The notes under the pieces were generated by a model that saw only the letters and a program-made list of their open reading frames with translations, was not told where the DNA came from and did not search any database. A stretch of DNA of 19,831 nt from RBG-16-42-24 sp964396785 (GTDB taxonomy: Bacteria > Patescibacteriota > Microgenomatia > UBA8517): assembly GCA_964396785.1 (NCBI GenBank), contig CAYNFU010000010.1:1-19831 (forward strand). Direction: 5' to 3'. This document shows, one piece after another, positions 7,374-14,421 of this stretch. The translations under genes were made by a program, and so were the position numbers. How positions within the stretch are numbered: position 1 is the first letter of the stretch; every line of letters starts with the position of its first letter.

Positions 7374-7404
7374 TTGATTATAAACCCCCGTTTAGTCATA
7401 ATCA
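7374..7404 (+). promoter_or_regulatory. pilB promoter with inverted repeat
   Basis: The -35 is TTGATT (7374-7379), the spacer is 17 bp and the -10 is CATAAT (7397-7402). The predicted start is near 7409, about 7 nt before the pilB ATG. An interrupted inverted repeat covers both boxes: TGATTAT (7375-7381) pairs with ATAATCA (7398-7404), and an inner AAAC/GTTT (7382-7385/7390-7393) flanks CCCC. It could be an operator. The rest of the 110-bp gap shows no gene or clear terminator. Confidence 0.55.
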
Positions 7405-7415
7405 GTTAGCTGCCC

Positions 7416-9095
7416 ATGAAGCTACCTATTGAGACCCTCAAAGCAATTGTCGTTGGAAGTGGATTTGTTACCGAGCGCGATTTTGACGAAGCGGTAGCCT
7501 CAGCCTCTGATTTGGGCAGAAAAATTGAGGACGTACTGGTTTTTAGAGGCCTTATATCCGAGGACGCTCTTTCCAAGCTCGTCGCTGAGCACACAAAAGT
7601 CCCCCACGCTGCAATCTCCCGCCAGATAATCCCTGATGAGATTTTGGGATTAATTCCGGAAAAGATGGCCCGCACGTATAAAATGGTGCCCTTTGGCAAA
7701 AAAGAGGGGAAGCTTCTTCTTGCAATGGAAAACCCCGAGGACTTTGAAGCCTTGGAGTTTGCCAAGCGCCATTCAGGATTAAAGGTAGTTCAGCATTTTG
7801 CATCGGGTAGCGAGATAAGACGCGCTCTTGGGCAATACAAAAGAAATATCAGGGCCGATTTTGACAGAATTATTGCCGAAAATGTCAAAAAAGCGGCTAG
7901 CAGCGGAAATTTACTTAAAGCAGCTGAAGACCTCCCGATAATTAAGGTTCTCGATACAATACTTATGTATGCAGTTTCCGAGAGGGCCTCAGACATCCAC
8001 ATTGAAACCCAAGCTACTGAAGTCATAGTTCGTTTAAGAGTCGACGGAGTATTAAGAGACATTCTAAAACTTCCAAGAGGAATAGAAGATGCTCTGGTTG
8101 CTAGAATTAAAATTCTTTCAAATCTTAAAATCGATGAGCACAGAATTCCCCAAGACGGAAGACACAAATTTAATATTGACGAGGATGTGATTGCTCTTAG
8201 GATTTCAATAATTCCAGCCTTTTACGGAGAAAATGTAGTCATGAGGCTGCTTCCCGAATCCACCCGACCTCAGAGTCTGGAAGAGCTCGGTGTTATTGGC
8301 AAAAACCTGGAGCTTCTTAATGCAAATTTTAAAAAACCCCACGGAATGATACTCGTCACCGGGCCGACGGGTAGTGGGAAAACAACGACTCTTTATGCTG
8401 TTCTCAATATCTTAAACACGATAAAGGTAAACATATGCACAATTGAGGATCCGATTGAATATGGAATGAACCGAATCACCCAAATTCAGGTAAATCCAAA
8501 AGCGGGTCTCGATTTTGCTGCGGGGCTTAGGGCGCTTTTGAGGCACGACCCCAACATCATAATGGTCGGAGAAATAAGGGACGAGGAAACTGCAAAAATT
8601 GCAGTCCACTCTGCCTTGACTGGCCACTTGGTTCTCTCTACTCTTCACACCAACGACTCTGCCGGAGCGATTCCAAGGTTTCTTGATATGGGCGTTGAAG
8701 GCTACTTAGTAGCCTCAACAGTTAATGTAATTGTTGCCCAAAGGCTTATTAGGAAAATTTGCCCGAATTGTATTGTCGAATATCAACCAGAGAAGGCAAT
8801 AATCACCAAACTCACCGAAGACTTGGGACTCGACCTTAAGAGCCAGAAATTCTACAAAGGCCAGGGATGCGAGGAGTGTCACATGAGCGGATTTTTGGGA
8901 AGAATAGGAATTTATGAAGTATTGCCCGTTAGCGAGGCAATTAGAGTGTTGACTTCCGAAAAATCCTCAGCTGATAAAATTCAAAAAGCTGCAGAGGAAG
9001 AGGGCCTTATCACCATGCTTCATGACGGAATCAATAAGGTAGCAGCAGGATTAACCACAATTGAGGAGGTTCTCAAGGCCGTAAAAGAAGACTAA
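7416..9095 (+). CDS. pilB: Type IV pilus assembly ATPase PilB
   Basis: PilB is the hexameric cytoplasmic ATPase that powers pilus extension. Of 559 residues, about 1-140 form a T2SSE_N/MshEN-type N-terminal domain and the rest is the GspE/PilB ATPase. Visible motifs are Walker A GPTGSGKT (316-323), the Asp-box region around CTIEDPIEY, Walker B IIMVGEIRD (381-389) and the His-box STLHTND with H411. The four zinc-binding cysteines C449, C452, C485 and C488 (CPNC...CEEC) distinguish PilB/GspE from the retraction ATPase PilT, which lacks this insertion. The ATG follows GCTGCCC directly with no SD. pilC begins after a 1-nt gap, so the two are co-transcribed. No pilT is present in the window. Confidence 0.97.
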   Translation: MKLPIETLKAIVVGSGFVTERDFDEAVASASDLGRKIEDVLVFRGLISEDALSKLVAEHTKVPHAAISRQIIPDEILGLIPEKMARTYKMVPFGKKEGKLLLAMENPEDFEALEFAKRHSGLKVVQHFASGSEIRRALGQYKRNIRADFDRIIAENVKKAASSGNLLKAAEDLPIIKVLDTILMYAVSERASDIHIETQATEVIVRLRVDGVLRDILKLPRGIEDALVARIKILSNLKIDEHRIPQDGRHKFNIDEDVIALRISIIPAFYGENVVMRLLPESTRPQSLEELGVIGKNLELLNANFKKPHGMILVTGPTGSGKTTTLYAVLNILNTIKVNICTIEDPIEYGMNRITQIQVNPKAGLDFAAGLRALLRHDPNIIMVGEIRDEETAKIAVHSALTGHLVLSTLHTNDSAGAIPRFLDMGVEGYLVASTVNVIVAQRLIRKICPNCIVEYQPEKAIITKLTEDLGLDLKSQKFYKGQGCEECHMSGFLGRIGIYEVLPVSEAIRVLTSEKSSADKIQKAAEEEGLITMLHDGINKVAAGLTTIEEVLKAVKED

Positions 9096-9096
9096 T

Positions 9097-10305
9097 ATGC
9101 CACTTTTTGCATATAAAGCACTCGATACCAAAGGTAAGGTTTTAGAAGATACTGTTCAGGCTACAACAAAAAAAGACGCGGCAACAATACTTTCTGCCAA
9201 TAACCTTAAGGTTCTCACGATTCAAAATTTAGAAGGGGGAATTGGAAATGCTGTTTTAGGAGGCATCTCGATTTCCGAAAAAGCAACCTTTTGCAGGTTT
9301 ATGGCAATAATGTTAAGAGCAGGATTGCCGCTACCCGAGGCTCTTGAAATAATTAGGCGCGAATCTACAAACAAAAGGATGCAGAAGATTCTTGCCGATA
9401 TTTCGTTTCAAACCAGAAAGGGAAGAAATCTTTCTGCAGTTTTATCCCAGTATAAAGAGGATTTCGACTCGGTTTTTTTGACCATAGTAACCGCCGGGGA
9501 GCATTCTGGAACTCTCGAGAAATCCTTCGACTATCTCGCCAAGCAGCTTTTGTCATCTTACGAATTTACACAAAAAGTTAAGGGGTCTCTCATGTACCCT
9601 GCAGTAATAATTGCCGCCATGGTGGGAGAGGCGCTTCTTATGCTTCTATTTGTGCTTCCCCGCCTCTCGACAGTTTTTTTGAGTCTAGATATTGAGCTTC
9701 CGCTCGCTACCAGGCTGATTCTTGATTTTGGAAGGTTTGTCGGGGACAACACGGCTCTTACCATAGGAGTATTTTTGGGATCTATTGTTTTGGCAGTATT
9801 TTTATTTATAAACAAAAATACCAGAAGTAGGATATTTTCATTAATAGCCAAGCTTCCAGCGGTGAAAAAAATGGTTGTCGAGATCGACGTCGCACGTTTT
9901 GCCAGGACCCTCTCAATACTTCTTAAAAGTGGCGTACCAATAATCGAAACCTTGGAAGTTTCAGCAGGAGCCGTGAGTCAGCCAAAATGGAAGGAAGCAA
10001 CGAAGCGTTTTTCCGCCCAGGTGGCACGCGGCAAAGCCCTATCTGAAGTAATGCTCGAGGAAAAAATGTTTCCTGCGGTTCTTGCCCAAGCAATAAGAAC
10101 CGGAGAAGAAACGGGGAGCATGGATGTGGTTTTGGAGGATCTTGCGGATTTTTACGAGAAAGAAGTTGATTATAGTCTCAAAAGAATTACGTCACTTCTT
10201 GAACCGGTTCTAATGCTTTTAATCGGTGTCGCGGTTGGAGTGATGGTAGTTTTAATTGTGACCCCAATTTATAGTATTGTGGGAGGACTAGATAATGCAC
10301 TTTAG
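9097..10305 (+). CDS. pilC: Type IV pilus inner-membrane platform protein PilC
   Basis: PilC is the polytopic platform protein (GspF family) on which PilB acts to insert pilins. The 402 residues contain the N-terminal MPLFAYKALDTKGK signature and two T2SSF repeats, about 65-190 and 268-390. Each repeat begins with a FxRxxxxMLxxGxPxxEAL-like helix: FCRFMAIMLRAGLPLPEAL and FARTLSILLKSGVPIIETL. Hydrophobic helices near 165-190, 220-240 and 370-395 anchor it. Conserved turns such as TAGEHSGTLEKSFDYLA and RTGEETGSMDVVLEDLADF are present in both repeats. The length is normal. It lies between pilB and an unknown membrane-anchored protein that starts 7 nt later. Confidence 0.97.
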   Translation: MPLFAYKALDTKGKVLEDTVQATTKKDAATILSANNLKVLTIQNLEGGIGNAVLGGISISEKATFCRFMAIMLRAGLPLPEALEIIRRESTNKRMQKILADISFQTRKGRNLSAVLSQYKEDFDSVFLTIVTAGEHSGTLEKSFDYLAKQLLSSYEFTQKVKGSLMYPAVIIAAMVGEALLMLLFVLPRLSTVFLSLDIELPLATRLILDFGRFVGDNTALTIGVFLGSIVLAVFLFINKNTRSRIFSLIAKLPAVKKMVVEIDVARFARTLSILLKSGVPIIETLEVSAGAVSQPKWKEATKRFSAQVARGKALSEVMLEEKMFPAVLAQAIRTGEETGSMDVVLEDLADFYEKEVDYSLKRITSLLEPVLMLLIGVAVGVMVVLIVTPIYSIVGGLDNAL

Positions 10306-10312
10306 GTAATTT

Positions 10313-11002
10313 ATGTCAGAAAAAGTAAGTATTTTAAATTTATTAAAGAAGCGTCCATTTAATATTATTTCGATTTTTCTAGTCCTTGGAATTTTGGCAA
10401 TTGGAGTAGTTGCCCTATCCGGAGGCCGGATTGCGTCAGATAAAATAAGTCGGGTCGAGATTGAAAGTGGGGGAAGAAGTATTACTGTCAATGAGAACGG
10501 ACTTGTGGAAATTACAACTGAGGCTGGTACGACCTATTCATCCCTTGACTCTCAAAAGCTCTCAAACCTTTTTAACTACATAAAAAAGAAAGCGGCGGGT
10601 CCACAAAAGTTATCTGCCGATAGTCCAGGCAACATTATTGCGATAACCCTTGTTATAGACGGGGAAGAAATAACAATTTATATAGACGCGGACGACCCCG
10701 AATTTCAGGATATTATTAATGAAATTTTAGAGGGCTCGGGTGGGGGGGAGGATATATCTGACTATTTTGACGGCGATGGCGATACAGGTCAGGGAGACGA
10801 AGACGGAAGTGACGGACAGGGGTTTTTTGATACTACCCCGACCCCAACACAAGGTGTGTCAGCTCCTTCCCCAACTGGGGGAGTTTCCCCTAACTTGTAC
10901 CTCCCGCCAGGAGTGGCTGATCCGGGAGGAGACTGTACAAGTTGGAATGAAGACATCACAGGTAAAGCCGTAATATCAAACACAGTATGCTTTGAGGAGT
11001 AG
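10313..11002 (+). CDS. Unknown membrane-anchored protein with Asp-rich linker, pilus locus
   Basis: I do not recognise this 229-residue protein. It has a short basic N-terminus, one membrane helix (about 17-37, IISIFLVLGILAIGVVALSG) and an external part. That part starts with a compact beta/alpha region (45-140, with SITVNENGLVEITT and AITLVIDGEEITIYIDADD). An Asp/Gly-rich stretch (141-170) follows, with D153, D155, D157 and D164 spaced like an EF-hand-type calcium loop, then a Pro/Thr/Ser/Gly spacer (174-200) and a short tail holding two cysteines, C208 and C226, that could form a disulfide. It starts 7 nt after pilC and is probably in the same operon, so a role in the pilus at the cell surface is inferred. 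Its end faces the convergent minor-pilin operon with only 3 nt between. Confidence 0.85.
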   Translation: MSEKVSILNLLKKRPFNIISIFLVLGILAIGVVALSGGRIASDKISRVEIESGGRSITVNENGLVEITTEAGTTYSSLDSQKLSNLFNYIKKKAAGPQKLSADSPGNIIAITLVIDGEEITIYIDADDPEFQDIINEILEGSGGGEDISDYFDGDGDTGQGDEDGSDGQGFFDTTPTPTQGVSAPSPTGGVSPNLYLPPGVADPGGDCTSWNEDITGKAVISNTVCFEE

Positions 11003-11005
11003 TAC

Positions 11006-12358
11006 TTACTCTTCTCTCCAAGAAATGAATTCATATTCTCCTGAGGTTGGAAAGAATGGCGGAGGCGTGTAAGTTAAATCTGTATCATATGAGACTGTTC
11101 TTGTGACAAAACCCGAAGTGGGTCCCGAACCGAAATTCCAATACGACTTATTGAAAGAAATTATCGCTCCGAGTATTGTTAAGGAGTTTTTAACGGCGCC
11201 AGTCGTTCCTCCACACCAGGAGAAATAACCGTGGCGAATTATGTGCCCCGTTTGGGCCATTAAGGCTCCGTCAATTCTAAAGTTAGTTGGTATGTCACGG
11301 GTATAATAAATGTCATGCTGTGCAATTAGCCCCAGGGAGTTGGTGTGGTCATAGGCTGCGTAGACTAGGTTATTGGGGATCCAGATGTTGGTGTTATAAG
11401 TTCCTATGGGGAATCTTGCTCCAACTACAGTTACCTTTCCCCTCACTGTTCCTTCTACCCAAAGATTGTCTTCGGCAAATATAATAGGTTCATTTGTCAC
11501 ATTATAAGTCGCAATAAAAGTCTCTGAGGTAATTCGCTCATAGCGCCTCTGACACCCGTCTTCCGAGGCGTAGCCATAATAGTAATTAGTGCCAGTAACA
11601 CTGTTAACAGTGACAGTTCCGTCTGATGCGAAAAGCAGGTGATATCCTTGGGTGCCAGAAGGTGCAAGATAGACGCCGTTTGCCTGGGCGTCGGTTCTCA
11701 TTTGATCGAAGTCAAACGAAAGCGAAGTAAAATCAATCGCCGGAACAGGGAATTGCCAAAGCCCCTGGGCGCCTCCCGCTCCTGCCCCCCAAACCCCCGG
11801 CTTGGTTTGGGCAGGATTACAGCCAGTTTCACTTCCACAGGTATAGGTATCACGAGCTGAGGTTACGAGTGAGGTATTGAATCCGTCCATACGAATGCCG
11901 TTATTGGAGTGAACACGGCCATTAACTGTTATTCCGCTTCCATACCAGGAACTGGCATTTGAAAGGAAAGAATATTGGGCGAGAGATGGCTGGCCGTATT
12001 GGGCAATTATGCTCCTTTTTACGTTTTCATAGTCGTTGTTCCAACCGGTTGATTTTATTTCGACAATTGAGGAGCCAGTAAGCGGTTGAGTGACTTCTAC
12101 ATTATATTTTCCTACCGAAGCTCCCTGGGGGTCTAGGTAATCGTGGATGCCAACGTCGCTTGTGAAATCGTCTGGGTCATGGGCTAGGTGCCACTTGTAA
12201 TAGTTGACGCCGGATTCTGCTATGTGCAGGGATTCCTCGGAAGCGACCTGCCTATGGGAAAAATCAAGTTGAAGTGAGATTGCAAGAAGCATCCCAAAAA
12301 TTACTATCAAGAAAGACCCTGTAATAACAAGAAGCGCTGGTGTGATTACCCCTTTCAT
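11006..12358 (-). CDS. PilX/GspK-like minor pilin, large C-terminal domain
   Basis: This 450-residue protein has a prepilin-like start. A short leader MKG is followed by a long hydrophobic helix (4-31), with G3 as possible cleavage -1 residue and no glutamate at +5 (A8 there). The helix and the following SEESLHIAESGVNYYKWHL match the PilX N-terminal pattern. The body is a Gly/Asn/Thr-rich beta region with ITVNGRVHSNNGIRMDG, LWVEGTVRGKVTVVG and LGLIAQHDIYY, of the type found behind PilX domains. Four cysteines (C174, C180, C269, C382) could form two disulfides. It is the last gene of a three-gene operon, 2 nt after the PilW-like gene. By analogy with GspK, absence of E5 suggests a tip position. 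Assignment to a named family is moderate. Confidence 0.8.
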   Translation of the reverse strand: MKGVITPALLVITGSFLIVIFGMLLAISLQLDFSHRQVASEESLHIAESGVNYYKWHLAHDPDDFTSDVGIHDYLDPQGASVGKYNVEVTQPLTGSSIVEIKSTGWNNDYENVKRSIIAQYGQPSLAQYSFLSNASSWYGSGITVNGRVHSNNGIRMDGFNTSLVTSARDTYTCGSETGCNPAQTKPGVWGAGAGGAQGLWQFPVPAIDFTSLSFDFDQMRTDAQANGVYLAPSGTQGYHLLFASDGTVTVNSVTGTNYYYGYASEDGCQRRYERITSETFIATYNVTNEPIIFAEDNLWVEGTVRGKVTVVGARFPIGTYNTNIWIPNNLVYAAYDHTNSLGLIAQHDIYYTRDIPTNFRIDGALMAQTGHIIRHGYFSWCGGTTGAVKNSLTILGAIISFNKSYWNFGSGPTSGFVTRTVSYDTDLTYTPPPFFPTSGEYEFISWREE

Positions 12359-12360
12359 AA

Positions 12361-12975
12361 TTACAAATTTTCCTTGAGCATTCTCACTTGGACGTATGAT
12401 TCTAGTATATAATCTTTTTCGGGTTCATTCGCCCTGGCATTTAGGCGCAAGTATATTCGCATAAGTTTTGTATCGGAAAGCCTGACCGGAGAAGGTAAGG
12501 GATTATTAACGGTATCTTCAGGCCATTCACCATTATAGTAAGTAAAAACCGGAGTAATCCCGTTTCGTACCTTATCGGTGATCACAAAAACCTTTTCGTT
12601 TGCCAAGGGGTAAGTTACCGGATAACCGACGGGTTCGGTGACACCCTTACTAAAAGTTGTTCCATTTAGCTCGTAGCGTACCCTCTCGGAAGCTCCGTCT
12701 GAATCTATGTCAGAAAAAAATATGAATTGAAAATCAAATGCCGCCTCCATCGGATATGCCCCGTTGTCGCCGCTTCTTGCGGTTCTGACCTCTTTTACCA
12801 TTTGCTTTATTGCATTATTTGCATCATCAACCGCCACATAATTATTCCAAATGAGTACTTGGTTTTTTGAAATGAAAGATTGGAGTGTGACAAAAGCAAG
12901 CCCCAGGACACCAATTAAAACTAAAGATATGAGAAGTTCAATAATGGTAACTCCCGACTGTCTTGATTTTTTCAT
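12361..12975 (-). CDS. PilW/GspJ-like minor prepilin
   Basis: This is a 204-residue prepilin with a textbook class III signal, MKKSRQSG followed by VTIIELLISLVLIGVLG. Cleavage would fall after G8, leaving E at mature position +5. The hydrophobic helix continues to about residue 34. It then reads SKNQVLIWNNYVAVDDANNAIKQMVKEVRTAR, the helix layout of GspJ/PilW proteins, and the remainder (about 70-200) is a beta-rich domain with no cysteine. The start codon overlaps the stop of the upstream PilV-like gene (ATGA), so the two are translationally coupled, and the PilX-like gene follows after 2 nt. The PilW/GspJ label rests on the N-terminus and on operon order (V, W, X), while membership in the prepilin class is firm. 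Confidence 0.88.
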   Translation of the reverse strand: MKKSRQSGVTIIELLISLVLIGVLGLAFVTLQSFISKNQVLIWNNYVAVDDANNAIKQMVKEVRTARSGDNGAYPMEAAFDFQFIFFSDIDSDGASERVRYELNGTTFSKGVTEPVGYPVTYPLANEKVFVITDKVRNGITPVFTYYNGEWPEDTVNNPLPSPVRLSDTKLMRIYLRLNARANEPEKDYILESYVQVRMLKENL

Positions 12976-14330
12976 TGGGGTGTTAAAAGAATAACTTCTT
13001 TAGTTTTACCCGAAACTATTATTGCTCCCGAGAAGTCTAAGTAGCCTGCGGCAGTTGCCTCAAGAGTATATGTTTGTCCTGAGAGTGACGGCCAGAAGAT
13101 TTGTCCCCAATCGACCTCCGTTGTGTCTCCAGTAAATCCATCAGGTTCATATGAACCCGAGAAAGAGAGTCTTCCTGAAACCGAGGCGATGGGCGTTGAG
13201 GTTACGCCGTCTTTAAACACGGCCCAGAGATTGTTCGCAGTCACTCCCGTTACTGCGAAATTAAAGTTAGTTGTCGTGTTGGGTAAAATAGAAAGTGGAG
13301 TAAGAGGATTGGTAGCTGAGACGTCATAAGCTGAACCTGTGGGCAGAAGTACAGAATAATTATCCCACTCAAGATTGGTTACATTTTGAACACCATTTGC
13401 GTCAGTTGTAAACTCCTCGTCGTATTTATAAACGGGTTCGTCGCTCACGTCTGTGCCAATTACCTTCTCACCCCTTAGTCTAAAAGAGACTCCGGGAAGT
13501 GGAGTAAATTCGGCGGTTTTATCACTTCGAGAGGTAACATTAAGGGTGCTCACCCTATCGATTGCGAAGCTAATTTCGGTTAAGGCCCCAGCGAGAATAC
13601 TTGCGTGGGGTTTATTGGGATTGGCAACCTCAGATTGCGAGTAGGTCTTATCGGTTGAATAATTGGTCTTAGAAACTGTTATTTCGTAACAAGCAACGCA
13701 AGTTGGGGTTCCTGGAAGAACCACGCGTCCGTTATCGGCCGTTTGCAAAGTAAGGTCCACGGGAGGAGCGACAGAACTTGCCACAATATGAATGTCAGCC
13801 TGGGGAACTGGTTGAGCATTTGCGTCAAAAACCAGAATTGAAAGAGTTCCCCCACCGGCTGCGGTTTCTATTCCTTTTGGAGAAATGTCGGTAATTAAAG
13901 TAACTGGATTGATATTTGAAGCTGCGAGTCCTCCCCAAGAAATATCAATTCTGACCTTTTTATAGTCAGTTGGAAGAAGATCATCAGGCACAAGTCCGTC
14001 AAAAGGATCGTCATAATAAATTACGGCAACCCTAACTACATAATTGAGGCCGTTTCTTTCGATGTTTTCTACCTGGGGAATGGCTCCTGCAGGAATTCCG
14101 CCTTGCGTTCCGACATCGTCATATGGCAAATTTCTTATATATTCTGCTTTCTCTTGGGCGAGGTGACGGGCTGCAATTCTTGCTCGATTAAAGGAGATTA
14201 TTTCATAGGAAAGAGCGCTTAATCTAAAAAGAGTTAGTCCTAAAATAGAAAGAACTGCAACGGCAATAATTAGGTCGATATAGAATTGTCCCCGAACTAA
14301 GTTTTCTTTTAAAGTGAGGTACTTGGGCAT
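12972..14330 (-). CDS. PilV-like prepilin with three stacked beta-sandwich domains
   Basis: This 452-residue prepilin-like protein is the first gene of the minor-pilin operon. The leader ends at G14 and is followed by QFYIDLIIAVAVLSILGLTLF, so mature +5 is Asp rather than Glu. The stretch RARIAARHLAQEKAEYIRNLPYDDV is typical of PilV/GspI-type prepilins. After a pilin domain to about 155 come three repeats resembling carboxypeptidase-regulatory/transthyretin-like sandwiches: about 159-257 (with C211 and C214 in CVAC), 261-359 and 365-450. The second contains DANGVQNVTNLEWDNYSV and the third YTLEATAAGYLDFSG, both recurring signatures of that fold. This enlarged C-terminus suggests an adhesive or spacer role at the pilus tip. 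The ATG lies only 8 nt after a -10 box. Confidence 0.85.
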   Translation of the reverse strand: MPKYLTLKENLVRGQFYIDLIIAVAVLSILGLTLFRLSALSYEIISFNRARIAARHLAQEKAEYIRNLPYDDVGTQGGIPAGAIPQVENIERNGLNYVVRVAVIYYDDPFDGLVPDDLLPTDYKKVRIDISWGGLAASNINPVTLITDISPKGIETAAGGGTLSILVFDANAQPVPQADIHIVASSVAPPVDLTLQTADNGRVVLPGTPTCVACYEITVSKTNYSTDKTYSQSEVANPNKPHASILAGALTEISFAIDRVSTLNVTSRSDKTAEFTPLPGVSFRLRGEKVIGTDVSDEPVYKYDEEFTTDANGVQNVTNLEWDNYSVLLPTGSAYDVSATNPLTPLSILPNTTTNFNFAVTGVTANNLWAVFKDGVTSTPIASVSGRLSFSGSYEPDGFTGDTTEVDWGQIFWPSLSGQTYTLEATAAGYLDFSGAIIVSGKTKEVILLTPQ

Positions 14331-14338
14331 CTAAATTT

Positions 14339-14347
14339 AGTATAACA
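14339..14347 (-). promoter_or_regulatory. Promoter of the minor-pilin operon (extended -10)
   Basis: On the reverse strand TGTTATACT forms an extended -10 element (TG, one base, TATACT). No good -35 is visible at the standard distance, as is common for extended -10 promoters. Only 8 nt separate it from the ATG of the PilV-like gene, predicting a leaderless mRNA. Confidence 0.6.
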
Positions 14348-14380
14348 TTGCCGCACTCGCCCCGTGAGACAAGATGTGTG

Positions 14381-14413
14381 TATAATCGTTAGTAGGGTAC
14401 GCTTTAGTATCCT
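14381..14413 (+). promoter_or_regulatory. Candidate pilMN promoter region
   Basis: Two -10 candidates precede pilMN. TATAAT (14381-14386) would give a leader of about 29 nt. TATCCT (14408-14413), the same -10 sequence as for hup, lies 8 nt before the ATG and would give a leaderless mRNA. Neither has a convincing -35. The ATG follows GCTGCCC, the same heptamer that precedes the pilB ATG. Confidence 0.45.
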
Positions 14414-14421
14414 CGCTGCCC

